Positions 1-11,618 of a stretch of DNA of 64,000 nucleotides are shown here, piece after piece. The notes under the pieces are model-generated. The model did no database searches. It was not told the origin of the DNA and saw only the letters and a list, made by a program, of their open reading frames with translations. The position numbers and the translations under genes were made by a program. Origin of the DNA: Telopea speciosissima (lineage: Eukaryota > Streptophyta > Magnoliopsida > Proteales > Proteaceae); contig NC_057922.1 of NCBI RefSeq assembly GCF_018873765.1, positions 8,569,563-8,633,562 of the forward strand. The letters run 5' to 3'. Position 1 is the first letter of the stretch, and the number at the start of each line of letters is the position of its first letter.

Positions 1-985
1 TATCGGTCTGTATCGTATCGTATCGGCCGATAGGTATCGGTATCGGTCAATGTCGATACGATACTGACCAATACGTCTCTTTTTTTTTTTTTTAAATGTA
101 TGAAATGTATCGATATGTATCGATTGATACGTGTCGATACGTAATGTTTTACATTTTTTTACTATATTGATGCGTATCGATATGTATCAATCGATACATA
201 CCGATACATATCGATACTTAAAGAGACATGTGCTCATTTTTCATGTTGTTCAGAAAACACGAACCAGAACCACCAAAATTTTTCTCCCTCCGCGTCACTA
301 ACTAAATCTCAACTTTTTCTCCCTTCGGGTCGCGCCACAAAATATGTCGGGTTGGGTCGGATCCACATCGCACTTGAATCCTTGGAATACAAGACATATT
401 CAACACTTGAAAGGAAAGGTAGTTTTTTTTTTAAAAAAAACTTGATCTTTTGTTTTAAATCTTGCATTTTAGTTCTTTTTTTTTTTCTCGCTATGATTCA
501 AGGAGAATAGGTTCAACTAACTATTAGATGCATGCTTTGTATACATTTGCAAAGATTTGAACTCAAATCCACCATTTTTCTCCCAAAACTGAAAATGGCT
601 TCCTTAGGGGTTAGTATTGTGCTTATATTCAGTCAGTACACAACATCATCCTAGTTGGTCTTATTCTTAAAGACCCTTACAGACATGAGTTTGATCTACC
701 CCAACATTCTTAATGCCAATTGAGTGATTCTGCATGTAAGAAATCTCATCTTTTATAATAATTTCAAAGTGCTGCACTTGTCTGGTTATACATTATTTAC
801 AATTCTTAATGTATATGCATGATATATGACATATTGCTTGTTTATATTATTTTTTGTGTCAAAACGTGTATCTCCATATGTATTTTGATCATTTTCATGC
901 GTTTCTGTATCGATCGATACGTATCTCCGATACGATGTCTTTTAAAATCGCCCGACCAATATGATACCCGATACCGATACTTTAA
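1..985. repeat. Degenerate ATCGG/CGATAC-type repeat element, left end outside window
   Basis: Both ends (about 1-215 and 900-985) are built of drifting TATCGG, CGATAC and GTATCGAT words, and the middle is ordinary AT-rich DNA. The right end closes with a 'tttaaaccttgag' tail that recurs at the ends of similar stretches elsewhere in this window. No protein-coding potential is visible. I read it as a non-autonomous element whose ends decay into short-word repeats; its class is unknown. Confidence 0.5.
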
Positions 986-1044
986 ACCTTGAGTGTAATA
1001 ATATCAAATTACTTTTCTTTTCGGTAATATCTTGGGATCTTTTC

Positions 1045-2017
1045 TCCCCCCTTAATTAATTTCCTTTTGAGAAAGCTTGGATTAATAATAATCATTAACT
1101 ATTCTGAGAATTCATGCTTTAATGTTTTTTTCAAGGGGTTAGGAAATGTTTGATTTAACCTAGCTAAATAATATTTGCACCCATCTATAAAGTACTTACC
1201 TATATTGTATCTTTTCTTTTATAATAAAATATCATGAATCTTGACAAATCAACCAATTATGAATCTAACATTGACATCCACTCTCTCTAGGCCATTTTTT
1301 AACCTGTATGTTAATCTATAGTTGTTTTAACCTTGACCTGTTTCTTTTACCTAGAAAATTCCTTTAATAACTCTAGTCTTTCCGGTTTCAAAGCCTTTCA
1401 ACTTTGTTTCTCTCACTCTTTCATATTTTCATAGAGTATATGAAAACCACAGTCTTCACCACTATAATTATAGAGTTCCATACATGCAGGACAAAAAAAT
1501 GGAAGAAAGAGAAAATAATGATGATGATGACGACAACGACGATAATGATAATGAAGAAGAAGAAGGGTTAACTTTATCTTGAGTGTTAGGTGAGGTATGT
1601 CTCTTCATATCCTCCCGATATAGTAGGTTTTTTTTTTTTTTTTGGTTGGTAAATAGAAGTAGGGGTTTTTTTTGGTACTATAGTTTAACGCTTGTTCTCT
1701 ATTTATTTTTCAGGTTTCTATTTACCATGTATCTTTTTTTTCTTGCTTTCTTACAACTTCATTTTATTGAAGCTTTCTTTACACTTGCATACCCAAATTA
1801 ATTAATGGAGCATTATTATACAGTCATTGAAGCTCTTTAGCGTGAAACAAAAAGGTCTATTTTGGGTAGTGGTGGCATTGGGTGGCCCAGCCTACCCAAG
1901 CCTAGTCAGCTCAGCCCTTGTTTGGGTGGGCCAGGATCGGGGAATTTAATGGTAACTGTGCTACTGATCTTTACTCTGTTTTATGAAAATGCTTTGAAAA
2001 GAAGTTATTCAATTGCT
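1045..2017 (+). pseudogene. NLR remnant, copy 1: last intron, acidic exon and 3' flank
   Basis: This stretch aligns by eye with the last intron and 3' flank of the best NLR copy at 7682-11711. Shared blocks include 'gattaataatcattaactattc' type sequence near 1078 and 10548 and the segment after the acidic exon at 1583 and 11712. The acceptor 'catgcag' is followed by an open exon at 1490-1582 that encodes DKKMEERENNDDDDDNDDND followed by NEEEEGLTLS and a stop. The exon is 93 nt long, the same as in the best copy. The end (about 1945-2017) matches the end of copy 2 at 5209-5289. All upstream exons (CC, NB-ARC, LRR) are missing, and the left side is occupied by a repeat element. It is therefore a 3'-end relic of a tandem NLR duplicate. 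Confidence 0.7.
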
Positions 2018-3200
2018 TAGATCAATTAGCTTTTGTGGTTTCTTAGTAGCGTTTGGTAAATGTCTGAACGGCGTTCAGTACCGTTTTTTCCGTTCTTTAA
2101 GAACAAAAAAACATGAATTTATGTTTGGCTTGACGGTTCGTTTTTCTGATCTTTTAGAACAGACCGGAGGAATCTTTCATGTAAAGAACAAGAACGAAAA
2201 GTTGTCGGGATCAATCGTCAAAACCCGTGATTTTGGGTTAGAAGGCAAAAGCTTGCGATACATCTGAGGAAGAGAAGGGAAGAGAAGTAGCAGGCGAAGA
2301 AGGTAAACCAGGTCGATCTCATCTCTCTCTCGCTCTCTCTCTCTCTCTCGGTCGTTGTTGTGTGAAGATCCGACTAGATCTGAATTTTTTTTTCTCCCAT
2401 GTGTCTTAGGAATTGGAGCAACATCCCTAAAATTTGAAGGATTCAGCCGAAAGGTATGGAGTTTATGGATTTATTGAGAAATCTTGATTTTTTTCTGACT
2501 ATTTTGGGTTCTATGCCTGTCTATCATTGAAGCAAAATGATGTTTAAGCTTCTCATTCATATTCTGTTTGTTTTACCAACTATTTTGAGCACAGGATAGG
2601 TTTTAGTTTGTTATAGTAGTCGTGTAATCCAGAGCTCTACTATGATATTCCTTCCTTGCCTGTGACAAAATATTTGTGATTTTGCATGAAATGCCTTGGG
2701 TAAGTTTCCTTAGTCTGGTGAAACCTTATCACCTTTTTAACCCAAAGCAACTGCTTAAAGGGTTTCCATAATATCAGAGAGGTTTTCAGTTGCAGACCTC
2801 CATTTTTCAATGTCTATGTGATTCCTAATGCAAATTTGTGTTTATTCGTGTAATGGGTAATGAATTATTTTTCCTGTGCTGAACTTTTACTGACTCATGG
2901 ACTTCAGCTAATAATTTTGGCCTTTTAATGCATTTGTGCTTCCCTCCAAGCACTCATTTACTCAAAGGAGCAAGATATATTATGTAAAAGAGGATATAAG
3001 TGATATGGTTAAGGGTAAAAAAGAGAGGTTACAAAAGTGTATTGTAACTGGGTTGGTTACAAACAACTTTACCCTTTTCCAAAATACACTTCAAGGTTCC
3101 ATTTCTTTAGTTGCAATCCCAGGCGGCAGCAAAAAAAATTTTGGAGTCTGTTTTTAGGGATTTTTATCCACTGCTGTAACTGCAACGCTGCTATACTCAT
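2018..3200. other. Intergenic stretch between NLR remnants, with a possible transcript-leader fragment
   Basis: Nothing clearly coding is present. From about 2240 to 2470 the sequence resembles a spliced gene leader: a purine-rich stretch, a CT microsatellite, and a short segment with a plausible acceptor (tgtcttag) and donor (aaaggtatgg). The stretch at 2046-2170 begins with a 'gtttggtaaa' word common at ends of plant DNA transposon relics. The rest is plain AT-rich DNA. Confidence 0.35.
2322..2349. repeat. CT microsatellite
   Basis: About 28 nt of nearly pure CT dinucleotides with one CG interruption. Confidence 0.9.
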
Positions 3201-3201
3201 C

Positions 3202-3272
3202 GTGCGGCGCTGCAGGTGCCATGTGTGTTATGTGGGACCCGCTGTGCACACATGGCACCTGCAGTGCCGCAC
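3202..3272. repeat. Perfect-looking GC-rich hairpin
   Basis: Arms of about 26 nt (3202-3227 and 3247-3272, starting gtgcggcgctgcaggtgcca) flank a 19-nt loop. The core resembles the foldback element at 5513-5656, so this may be the central part of a related, end-eroded MITE. Confidence 0.7.
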
Positions 3273-3770
3273 CTACTCTTGGTTGTAGATGGTTAACTGA
3301 ATAAGATTGTTCAGATCTCAAGATATTACTGATTGTAGAAGAAGCCGAAAGGTTGAAGTTTTACAAGTTTATTGATGTTCTCAATTGGTGAAGATAGTAT
3401 CAGATGAGGAGTTGGAAATTGATGCATTTCCAAGTTTGGAGGAAATATATTTATGTGAGTTACCAGAATTGACAACCATATGTCATCTTGATTTGAATTG
3501 GCCATCTCTTCATAGAGCTCTTGTTGATAATTGTTCAAACTTGGGGAGATTCCCGTTTGGAGCACAACATTCAGATCTAGTGTCAATTATCGAAAAGAAA
3601 TCGGTAAGAGTAATAAGAGCAAATATGTTTTTTTTTTCCCCTTCTCCAACATGTTTTACTCCCCTCTTCTAATCCTTCAATTTCCATAGAGAAGAATTAG
3701 TTCCTTAAAATATGAACCTCCCTTTATACATTCCCTATGTTTAGTCATTATATTTTATTTAAAAATTAAT

Positions 3771-3938
3771 GGGAAAAAGATTTCTGTCCGGGAGTGTGGC
3801 CTATGCCAGCATTCCCATGAGTCTATCTCTCTCCTCCCCATGTGAAAAGACACATTTGCCCCCTTGTTTTAAGGAGGAGAAGATAGACACATGGGAGTGC
3901 TAGCATAGGCCACACTCCCATACAGAAAACTGCTTTCC
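3771..3938. mobile_element. Foldback MITE, family B, Mutator-type (168 bp)
   Basis: The arms are inverted copies: the start reads gggaaaaagatttctgtccg and the end reads tacagaaaactgctttcc. The element is flanked on both sides by the same 9 bp, AAAATTAAT (3762-3770 and 3939-3947). A 9-bp target duplication plus GGG...CC termini points to a Mutator-like non-autonomous element. It sits in the last intron of NLR remnant copy 2. A relative lies at 26086-26231. Confidence 0.85.
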
Positions 3939-3957
3939 AAAATTAATATAATTTTTT

Positions 3958-4343
3958 GGGTAAATTACACGTCACCTCTTGGTTTCCAAACGAAACTTCG
4001 ATCATCCCTTGGTTTTTGAAAAAACTCAAATCACCCACTGGTTTAGACCCCAATATGACAAATTAGTCCCTACCATTAGTTTTATGCTGTTAAGTGATGA
4101 TGTCAGCCAGTTAAATAAATTTAAATTCCTAAACTACCCTTGACCGATGTTGAAGATGAAAGAAGGGTAGTATTGTAAATTTAATTATAATATTTTAGTA
4201 CAAAGGTAAAATAGTCCTTTCACACCAATAACTAATAGCAGACTAATACTGTTTACTATAGAGGGGGTGATTTTAGTTTTTTCAAAAACCAAGAGATGAT
4301 CTGAGTTTCGTTTGAAAACCAAGGGGTGACGTGTAATTTACCC
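3958..4343. mobile_element. Foldback MITE, family C, Mutator-type (386 bp)
   Basis: The ends are inverted copies (gggtaaattacacgtcacct at the left; ggggtgacgtgtaatttaccc mirrored at the right), and the inverted similarity extends about 90 bp into each side. The flanks are TAATTTTTT (3949-3957) and TAATTTCTT (4344-4352), a 9-bp duplication with one mismatch. It lies only 19 bp from the family B element in the same NLR intron. Its interior holds no coding frame. Confidence 0.8.
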
Positions 4344-5512
4344 TAATTTCTTTGAGCTCTTATGATACCTATGTTATATCTTTTCTTTTATCCCCCAAAA
4401 ATTATCAAGATTCATTTGTTGAGATCAATCAATTCCAATGTATCACTCTCACTTGACAATGGATCCTTCGGTTCACCTGCTCGATATATGCAAGAAGAAG
4501 AAAATATGTGTTTGTGTGTGTAACCTTCTCCACTCTAATTGTAGAGCTTTATACATACAGGAAGAAGAAAAGGAAAAAGAAGAAGAAAATGAGGAAGATG
4601 AGGAGGAGGAGGAGGACAATTAACGACGACGAAGAACAGCTCTACGTTATTCAATAACAAGTAATTGTTGTATTTCCCTTAAATCATGTACTCCATCATT
4701 CTGTTTTCATATGCATAACTTATAATTCTCTTGTGAAATTTATGTAATTAGCAGAAAAATAATTGTATTCTTACACTACAGAGAAGCCATTTGCCAAGGA
4801 TTTTTTTTTTCTTCCTGTCTATAGAAGCATCTTCATTTATATATACTGACTGATTCAATTCTGTCTTTTGCATCATTTTTGTAACTTGGCAATCGTTGAG
4901 CAGGGCAAAGGTAAAGAGGGAGGAGTCCTCGTACAGAATTGTGGTGATGAGAAAGATAAAATTTTGATGATAGGTAATATTTGTTCTCTTTAATTTGCTT
5001 CAGTTATTCCCTAATTTGTGAAGCTTCAAAAATCACCTCTTAAATGTGGGAAGTTTCCGGTCCGGTTGTGAAGTTTGATTTCCTAATATTGAGGAAAAGT
5101 TATTCAAAGAAGGAAGAGACTGCTGTGATTATTTTAGGTTCTCTTGCTCCTGATGAGGCCTTGTGGTTTTACAATGGCTTCCAGAGGACTAAATTGTATT
5201 ATGATAAGAATTTAATGGTAACTACTACTGATCTTTACTCTGTTTTATGAACATGCTTTGAAAAGATGTTATTCAATTGCTTAGATCAAGTGGATTGCAT
5301 ACCTGGAACAGGGCAGTGTGTGGTGGTGGCAATTATGGAGGGTTAGGACTTAGAAATCTAGAAGAAGATGGAGAAGTGGGGATCGGTTGATGAAAGGAAG
5401 AAGAAAAAGTGAAAAAATAGAAGATTGAGAAGGGAGCTACGACCATGGTTGTCTCAAGCTTCTTCTTGTCTTTTGTTTTCTTTGTGTTTTTGAAAACCCT
5501 GGTTGTCTCAAC

Positions 5513-5656
5513 AAGAAAATTATCGCCCCCGGTACTGGGGGCGTTGCTGTGCGCATTGTGCGGTGCAACAGCGGCCATGTATGCATAGTGGGCCCCACCT
5601 TATGCACATGGCCGCTACTGCACCGCACGATGCGCACTCTGGGGACGATAAAGATC
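5513..5656. mobile_element. Foldback MITE, family A, Mutator-type (144 bp)
   Basis: Nearly the whole element is a hairpin (start aagaaaattatcgcccccgg; end ggggacgataaagatc). It is flanked by an exact 9-bp duplication TGTCTCAAC at 5504-5512 and 5657-5665. GC-rich arms carry a CACATGGCCGCT core seen mirrored in both arms. Confidence 0.85.
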
Positions 5657-5665
5657 TGTCTCAAC

Positions 5666-6642
5666 ACGAGGACCTTCACCGTTGGTTGAATGACGAAGAA
5701 GAAGAAAAGATCTAGGTTGGGTTTGGTTAGTGAACCAAAACCGGGAGGGTTTTTTGATCAGTTTTGGTTTTCCCTTGGTTTTCTATTAATTTTGAAATAA
5801 ATAACCTACAATCCGCAAACAATCTAAATCCTAAAACGAATCTGTGTCCAAATCATGATTTAAGTAATCGGCATTGGATCAGTTGTGTTAGTATCAATAG
5901 AGATCGATTCTGAATCCCATCCGATACCGTATTAGTGTAATGGTACAGATCGTGGCTAAAATCATTCAAAAAAAAAAACTGTTTTTTTTTTTTTTTATAA
6001 AAGAAAAATGGGGATAAGATCATTTGATACTGACCCATCCATAACAGTAACAGTACTAGTACCAATTGCTAAAACCATGGTCCAAACATATTTGCGATGT
6101 TTTTTTATTCGTATAAAACAAAAGAACCCTAAAAGCAATCTTATGGAAAATATTACCGAATGCACTCATTTATACATAGCGTATGTTAACGTTCTGTCCA
6201 TCTTTCTTCTCACTCTTGTGAAATGATATATTTGCCCCTCATTATTGGAAGAAAGAAATGGAACCAGGGACTCACTGGCGTACGCTAAGAGCTGGACATG
6301 GAGCTCAATTCCTTTTCTTATTTAATGAGTTTTGGTTATTTTAGTGGGGGAAATGGTGCCGCACATTGTAAAAACCCTCGATGCTAAGTAGCTTTATAGT
6401 TATTCTAAACGAATGGTATTGGTGTGTTCGGTAAAGGTTATCATACAATCATTCCCACGTAGTGCATTACAAAGTCTAAAAAGCAAACAACCGCTATCTC
6501 TGTTGGCTGGAGCCATTGAGAATACGTTTTTTGAAATTAGAATTTCTTAATTAGGTAATAAAGCATTTAATTTATCGGTAATCATATGATTAAACGAAAT
6601 CTGATTCTGGTATAAACATATCTCACCATTGACTATAGCCAG
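5666..6642. other. Intergenic stretch with eroded repeats upstream of the best NLR copy
   Basis: No credible gene. At 5870-6060 there is a degenerate ATCG-word patch split by poly-A/poly-T tracts. At about 6125-6300 a weak foldback resembles family B (tgtgaaatgatatatttgcccc core). From 6340 to 6640 the sequence is similar to 13905-14120 in front of the eroded NLR copy, so it is probably shared ancestral NLR upstream DNA. Confidence 0.4.
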
Positions 6643-7311
6643 TAGGGATGTCAATACCCAACCCGAATCGATAAAATCGGTCCGAACGAGCCCGGACCAC
6701 ATCGGACCGATCTCTTATTGGTTTGGGAACAATTTGTGGATCCAGAGAACAATTGGTTTTGGTTCGGTTTGGGTTAGCCCGATGGTGCACCGATGACCCG
6801 AACCGTTAGGCCCGAACATAAATCTAACCGATCCAACCCGATAAAATGCTGAGACAAATAAATTTTATGGATGTTCTCTCATCCTATATGCGATCATGGT
6901 TTAATACTTTAATGCCAGGAAACTTGCTTCTATAATAATTACTATAGAGCATCCATTGTACTAGTTTGCTTTATTCTTTTATGGTTTAATATTGAGCCAA
7001 CCCCTGTAAGAACTTGTGTTTAAATTCATTTACTAGTTAGATATGAATTGGGAATCTCTATATTGTTGCATTTGGAATATAATAATACTAACTGGACCTT
7101 ACTAGTTAATTAGTTATATAAAATCGGTATCGAATCGAATCCAAATCGATATCAACCCATTATCATAAACTGAAATCGATACGAAACCAAACCCGCACCG
7201 AAATTGAAATCAAACATTTATTAATGGTTCAGTTTCGATTTCTATAAAAGTCACACCAAAATCAAAAAACCCAAACCAAAACCGGACCGAACCGACCCAT
7301 TGACACCCCTA
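6643..7311. mobile_element. Non-autonomous DNA transposon with TAGGGRTGTCAAT termini inserted in the NLR promoter
   Basis: The left end reads tagggatgtcaatac and the right end cattgacacccctaa, which are inverted copies. The subterminal regions are rich in CCGAACC/GGTTCGG words. The paralogous upstream region at 14115-14170 lacks this roughly 670-bp block, which supports insertion into the copy at 7682 only. I could not find an exact target duplication, so the superfamily (hAT-like is my guess) is uncertain. Confidence 0.6.
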
Positions 7312-7321
7312 AATTGTCTAA

Positions 7322-7681
7322 AGGGTAGAGAGTTTTACAGACCGGTGGTTTCACATTTAAGAGCTAAATAATGTTTGTGGGTCCGCCTACCACTTGCTTC
7401 ACACAAGTCACTGGACCACTTCTCTCAGCTTTTATAAAGATGAGGAATTCTTTAAGCTTATCTACACTTGGTGTCATTCAATTGGTATGTAATCTAATAT
7501 AGGATAAGATAAGATACGACCAATTAGATTCCCTCTAAATTAAATCAACTACTTTTGCCTTTGGCGTTTCATTTGTGTTTCGATATCGCAATCCGCAACG
7601 CTCGATAAGTTCTTGCCTCCTGCAATCTGCAAAAGGACCAAGAATCTCTCTCTTTCTTACTCTTTACCTTGCTTGCGAATT
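7322..7681 (+). promoter_or_regulatory. NLR upstream region conserved between two array members
   Basis: The segment 7322-7540 is strongly similar to 14160-14380, which lies at the same place before the eroded NLR copy; shared words include caccacttgcttca and taggataagataagat. A TATA-like ttataaag occurs at 7432-7439, about 245 bp upstream of the ATG; the paralogue has lost it. Calling it a promoter is inference from position and conservation. Confidence 0.45.
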
Positions 7682-10600
7682 ATGGATATCGTAAGCTCCG
7701 CACTGGGATGTTGTACCCCATATGTAGTCGATCCTATCGCAGCTAAGTTTCGGGTATTACGAAACCTAAGGGAGAACATTGAAGAACTAGGAAAGACAAC
7801 AGGGAAGTTGGATGCCAGGAGAAGGGACGAACGACGAAAACTTGAAGTAGCAATGAACCAGGAAGGAGTAGTAGCATCAGCAGAGGCAGATCTATGGTTC
7901 AGTCAAGTCGATGATGCTCTATCCAACGCCAACAACCTACGAATTGAGTACCAGCAAAGAAGAGGCTCATGTCCTAACTGCTTCTGCTGGTCAAGCTATG
8001 AGCCGAGCAAAAGAGTGTTGAAGGTCAAGCAAGATGTTGACAAGTTGTATGGAGAAGACCCAAGATCTGGTTGGACTGTGGCTCCACCCCGGCCGATAGG
8101 GAGGAATATGAATATTGTTTCTATCGAGGGACAAACAGCGACAAAGAAATTAAAGGGTGAGATCATCGATGCTGTGATCGATGATAGGTGCGTTGTTGTT
8201 GGGTTGTACGGTATGGGAGGTATAGGCAAAACTACAATCTTACGACACGTCCATGCGCATTTTAGAAAGACCAATCACTTTGAATCCGTGATATTCACTA
8301 CTGTCTCTTTCGCACCAAATTTTGATGAAATACGAAAACAGATTGCTGAATGCTTTGGTTTGAAAAATTGGCAAGATGACAATGATCTAAAAGACAAATT
8401 GTCTCGTCAAACAAGGAAGTATATGTTGATGTTAGATGACATATGGGAGCCAGTTGATCTTGAAGAAATTTACATTCCTATGCCAAAGAAGGGGAGCGGC
8501 TGCAAAATATTAACTGCATCTCGATCAAAAGCAGTGGTTACAAGGTTTGTGACTCGCTTTGAAACAAAAGATGTTTTACGATTGATTCGAGTGAACAAAC
8601 TCCAACCAGACGAAGCATGGAATCTTTTTGTTAAAAAAACTGGTGAGGACATTACCTCCCGACCAGCAATAGAACCCCTTGCCAAGGAGGTTCTTAAAAA
8701 ATGTGATGGATTGCCGTTAGCCATCATTGTTATTGGTGGTACAATGTCAACTAGGGAAACAGAGGGAGAATGGAAAGACGCTATTCGTGAATTGGGGCAG
8801 ACATCCTCAAATCTTGAAGGTATGGAAGAAGTTTTCTCAATTCTCATGTATAGTTTTGAAAAATTAGAACAAATCGAACAATCCCTCTTCCTGTATTGCT
8901 GTCTATTTCCCGAGGATTACTTTATTAGAAAAGATGAATTAGTTGATTTTGTTATTTGTGAAGAAACTCTATCCGAGTTACATCGACTAGAAGAGATGAA
9001 AAAATAAACTAGATGTTTTGGTTGGAAAACTTCAAAATTCATCCATGCTTGAGGACGGCATGTACCCTAATACAGTTAAAATGCATGATGTAATGCATGA
9101 ATTAGGTATTTGGATCACATCTCCTACTACATCGAATTAGTGCCACCCCAAGTTCATTGCAAAGGCTAGTGATGGAATAATTGAGGCACCTGATACCTCA
9201 GAATGGCACAAAGCAACTAAGATTTCATTGATGAAGAATTATCTGATGGAATCATTACCTCAATTGCTAGATCAATGTCCACGACGGCACACATTGGTCC
9301 TTTCACATATTTATCATATCGAGTACATACCCCAAGTGCACTTCCTTGACCACATGCCTGTACTTCGGATACTAGATTTGAGCAATTGTCTAATGCTAAA
9401 AACTTTGCCATCTTCAATATCCCATCTTGTCAATCTCCGTGTGTTGCGATTACGTGGTTGTATGGAACTACAAAATTTACCCCCTGAAATTGGAATGTTG
9501 GTTCAACTCATACTGTTAGACTTGTTTGACTGCTACAACTTAAGAGAACTACCAGTGCAGATGAACAGGTTGAACAATTTAAGGAGTCTGGACATCGAGT
9601 ACACTACAATGCTCAAGAGGATACCACGTACGGTGTTATCTGTATTGGATAAACTAGAGGAGTTGAACACTATCGATAGCGGGTTAAAATGGTCCACCAA
9701 TGGCGTAGAGGAATTGTCCCAATTGACTCGCTTGACAAATATCAGCACTGGAATAAGGAAAACGAGTGTTCTCCGTGGGTTTAAGCCAGTATTAGCTCAT
9801 TCTAAATGCATCCGTAAATTACACCTGCAGAATTGTACTATCGATCCTTCAATTTTGTCGGATCTACTAGATTTGAATGGAATTTTGAAATTCATGTCAT
9901 GTGAGGGTTTGACAAGTGTTCCAACCCATGCCGTTGAAAGCCTAGAAGTACGAGATTGTCCAGATCTCAGGACATTACTGATTGTAGAGAAAGTGGAAAG
10001 GAATGCAGCATTTGAAACCTTAAAATATTTAAAACTTGATCGATTAGATCAATTGGAGACAATATGTTGTGGGGTTCCAAAGCCTGGGTGCTTTTCTAAT
10101 CTGGAACAAATACTAATAAAGGCATGTCCCAATCTGAAGGTGCTTTTCACTAAGGGTGTAACACGGCTGCTACAAAAGCTGAAGTGGTTAAAGGTGTATC
10201 GATGTCCTCAATTGGTGAAGATAGTATCAGATGAGGAGGACGACGACTTGGAAATCAATGCATTTCCAAGTTTAAAGGAAATGCATTTATGTGAGCTACC
10301 AGAATTGACAGCCATTTGCGATCTGGATTTGAATTGGCCATCTCTCACTGGAGTGCATGTTTATCTTTGTCCTAAGTTGAGGAGACCCCCGTTTGGAGTC
10401 CAACATGCAAATATATCGTTGAATGATGAAATCAGCGGCGAGGTGACAGACTCATATCTTCGCCTACTGAGATTGGTATGTGTAAATATATCCAATAGCT
10501 CTTAATTTCTTTCTTTTCTAGCGTCCCCTCTTCCTTTTGAGAATCTTAGATTAATAATCATTAACTATTCAAAAATGCTTTAATGATTTTTCATTTTTTT

Positions 10601-11271
10601 TTTTTAATTTATCAAAGCGGTAAGGAAATATATGATTTAACCTAAATAATATTTGCTCCCAACCATTATTAGTTGTGCATTGTAATGCATAAAGTTTAAT
10701 TTACTTTGATAAATGTTGATAATTTTCTTAAATACTGGCTTTGTTTATCCATTTTTTTAGTAATATATAGAATTTAAATACTATGGGGGTTTTGGGGGGG
10801 GGGGGAGATGAGTGAAGAGAATGCATTGATTTAGTTTGTTATGCTGATCCTTTTGTTTAATTTATGTTTTCCTTGATAATATATTTTTCCCATTTAAAAT
10901 CATACTTTTTTTTTAAAGTCTTTATTCTTTAAATGAATCTCACCTTGATTCCATTGCTTGGTTTACAATGTGTTTAGATTATATTTGTTTTAATGGAAAA
11001 AAAAATAAAATTTAATATCAACTCTTATTTATTAGATTTACTTGAATTCCGTTGTATTTGCCCATTTTAGATTGCATATAACAATGAATCATATTAAGAA
11101 TGATTTTGAGTGAGGAAAAGATCTCACCTACATCATGGGATTGGTGTCTTCCATGGGTGGCAATTATATAGAAGTTGAATAAATTTATGTAATTTTGTAG
11201 GCCTTAGTAGTTTTTATATAAGTGCTCACATTATTCTAATTGGTCATTGATAATTTAACGTTCTTGAAATA

Positions 11272-11444
11272 GAGACCAGTTCTTTTGCACGTACCAACAA
11301 GTGAACGTACATGTGAGAACCAACCATCTTTCCTATTTTTTCCATTTACAATGGGAGGTGGAGTTTTTATGGAAACAAAATTAAAATGTGATTGGCTCTG
11401 AGATGTACGTTCACCTATTGATACGTGTAGATGATCCATTCTCC
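11272..11444. mobile_element. Foldback MITE, family D, in the NLR last intron
   Basis: Inverted arms (gagaccagttcttttgcacg on the left; cgtgtagatgatccattctcc mirrored on the right) with a shared core GTGAACGTACATGTGAGA in one arm and its mirror TGTACGTTCAC in the other. Relatives occur at 14574-14758 and about 14812-14950, and an arm fragment at 47180-47225. No exact target duplication was identified. Confidence 0.7.
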
Positions 11445-11618
11445 TTGAAATATACACCCATTTTAGATTAGTTCTTTGCCCCCAAAAATTTCTTTAATGA
11501 ATCTAGTCTTTCCTCAACTAGGTTTCAAAGCCTTTCAACTTTGTCTCTCTCATATTTTCATTTAGTATATGTAAACCCCAGTCTTCTCCTTTATAATTGT
11601 AGAGTTCTATATATGCAG

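Larger units (their letters stand above)
3303..5290 (+). pseudogene. NLR remnant, copy 2: terminal LRR exon, acidic exon and downstream module
   Basis: The piece at 3303-3350 matches the best NLR copy near 9953-9995 and then jumps to its 10190-10420 region, so roughly 190 bp are deleted. The encoded terminal LRR includes EEIYLCELPELTTICHLDLN, very close to the KEMHLCELPELTAICDLDLN of the best copy. A donor (tcg|gtaaga) at 3603/3604 and an acceptor (acatacag) before 4561 define an intron holding two MITEs. The last exon 4561-4623 encodes EEEKEKEEENEEDEEEEEDN and then a stop. Further downstream, 4890-5290 contains a module (GKEGGVLVQNCGDEKDK; then SGPVVKFDFLILRKSYSKKE) that recurs in decayed form at 17998-18235 and whose end recurs at 1945-2017. 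CC and NB-ARC are absent, so this is a truncated tandem duplicate. Confidence 0.7.
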
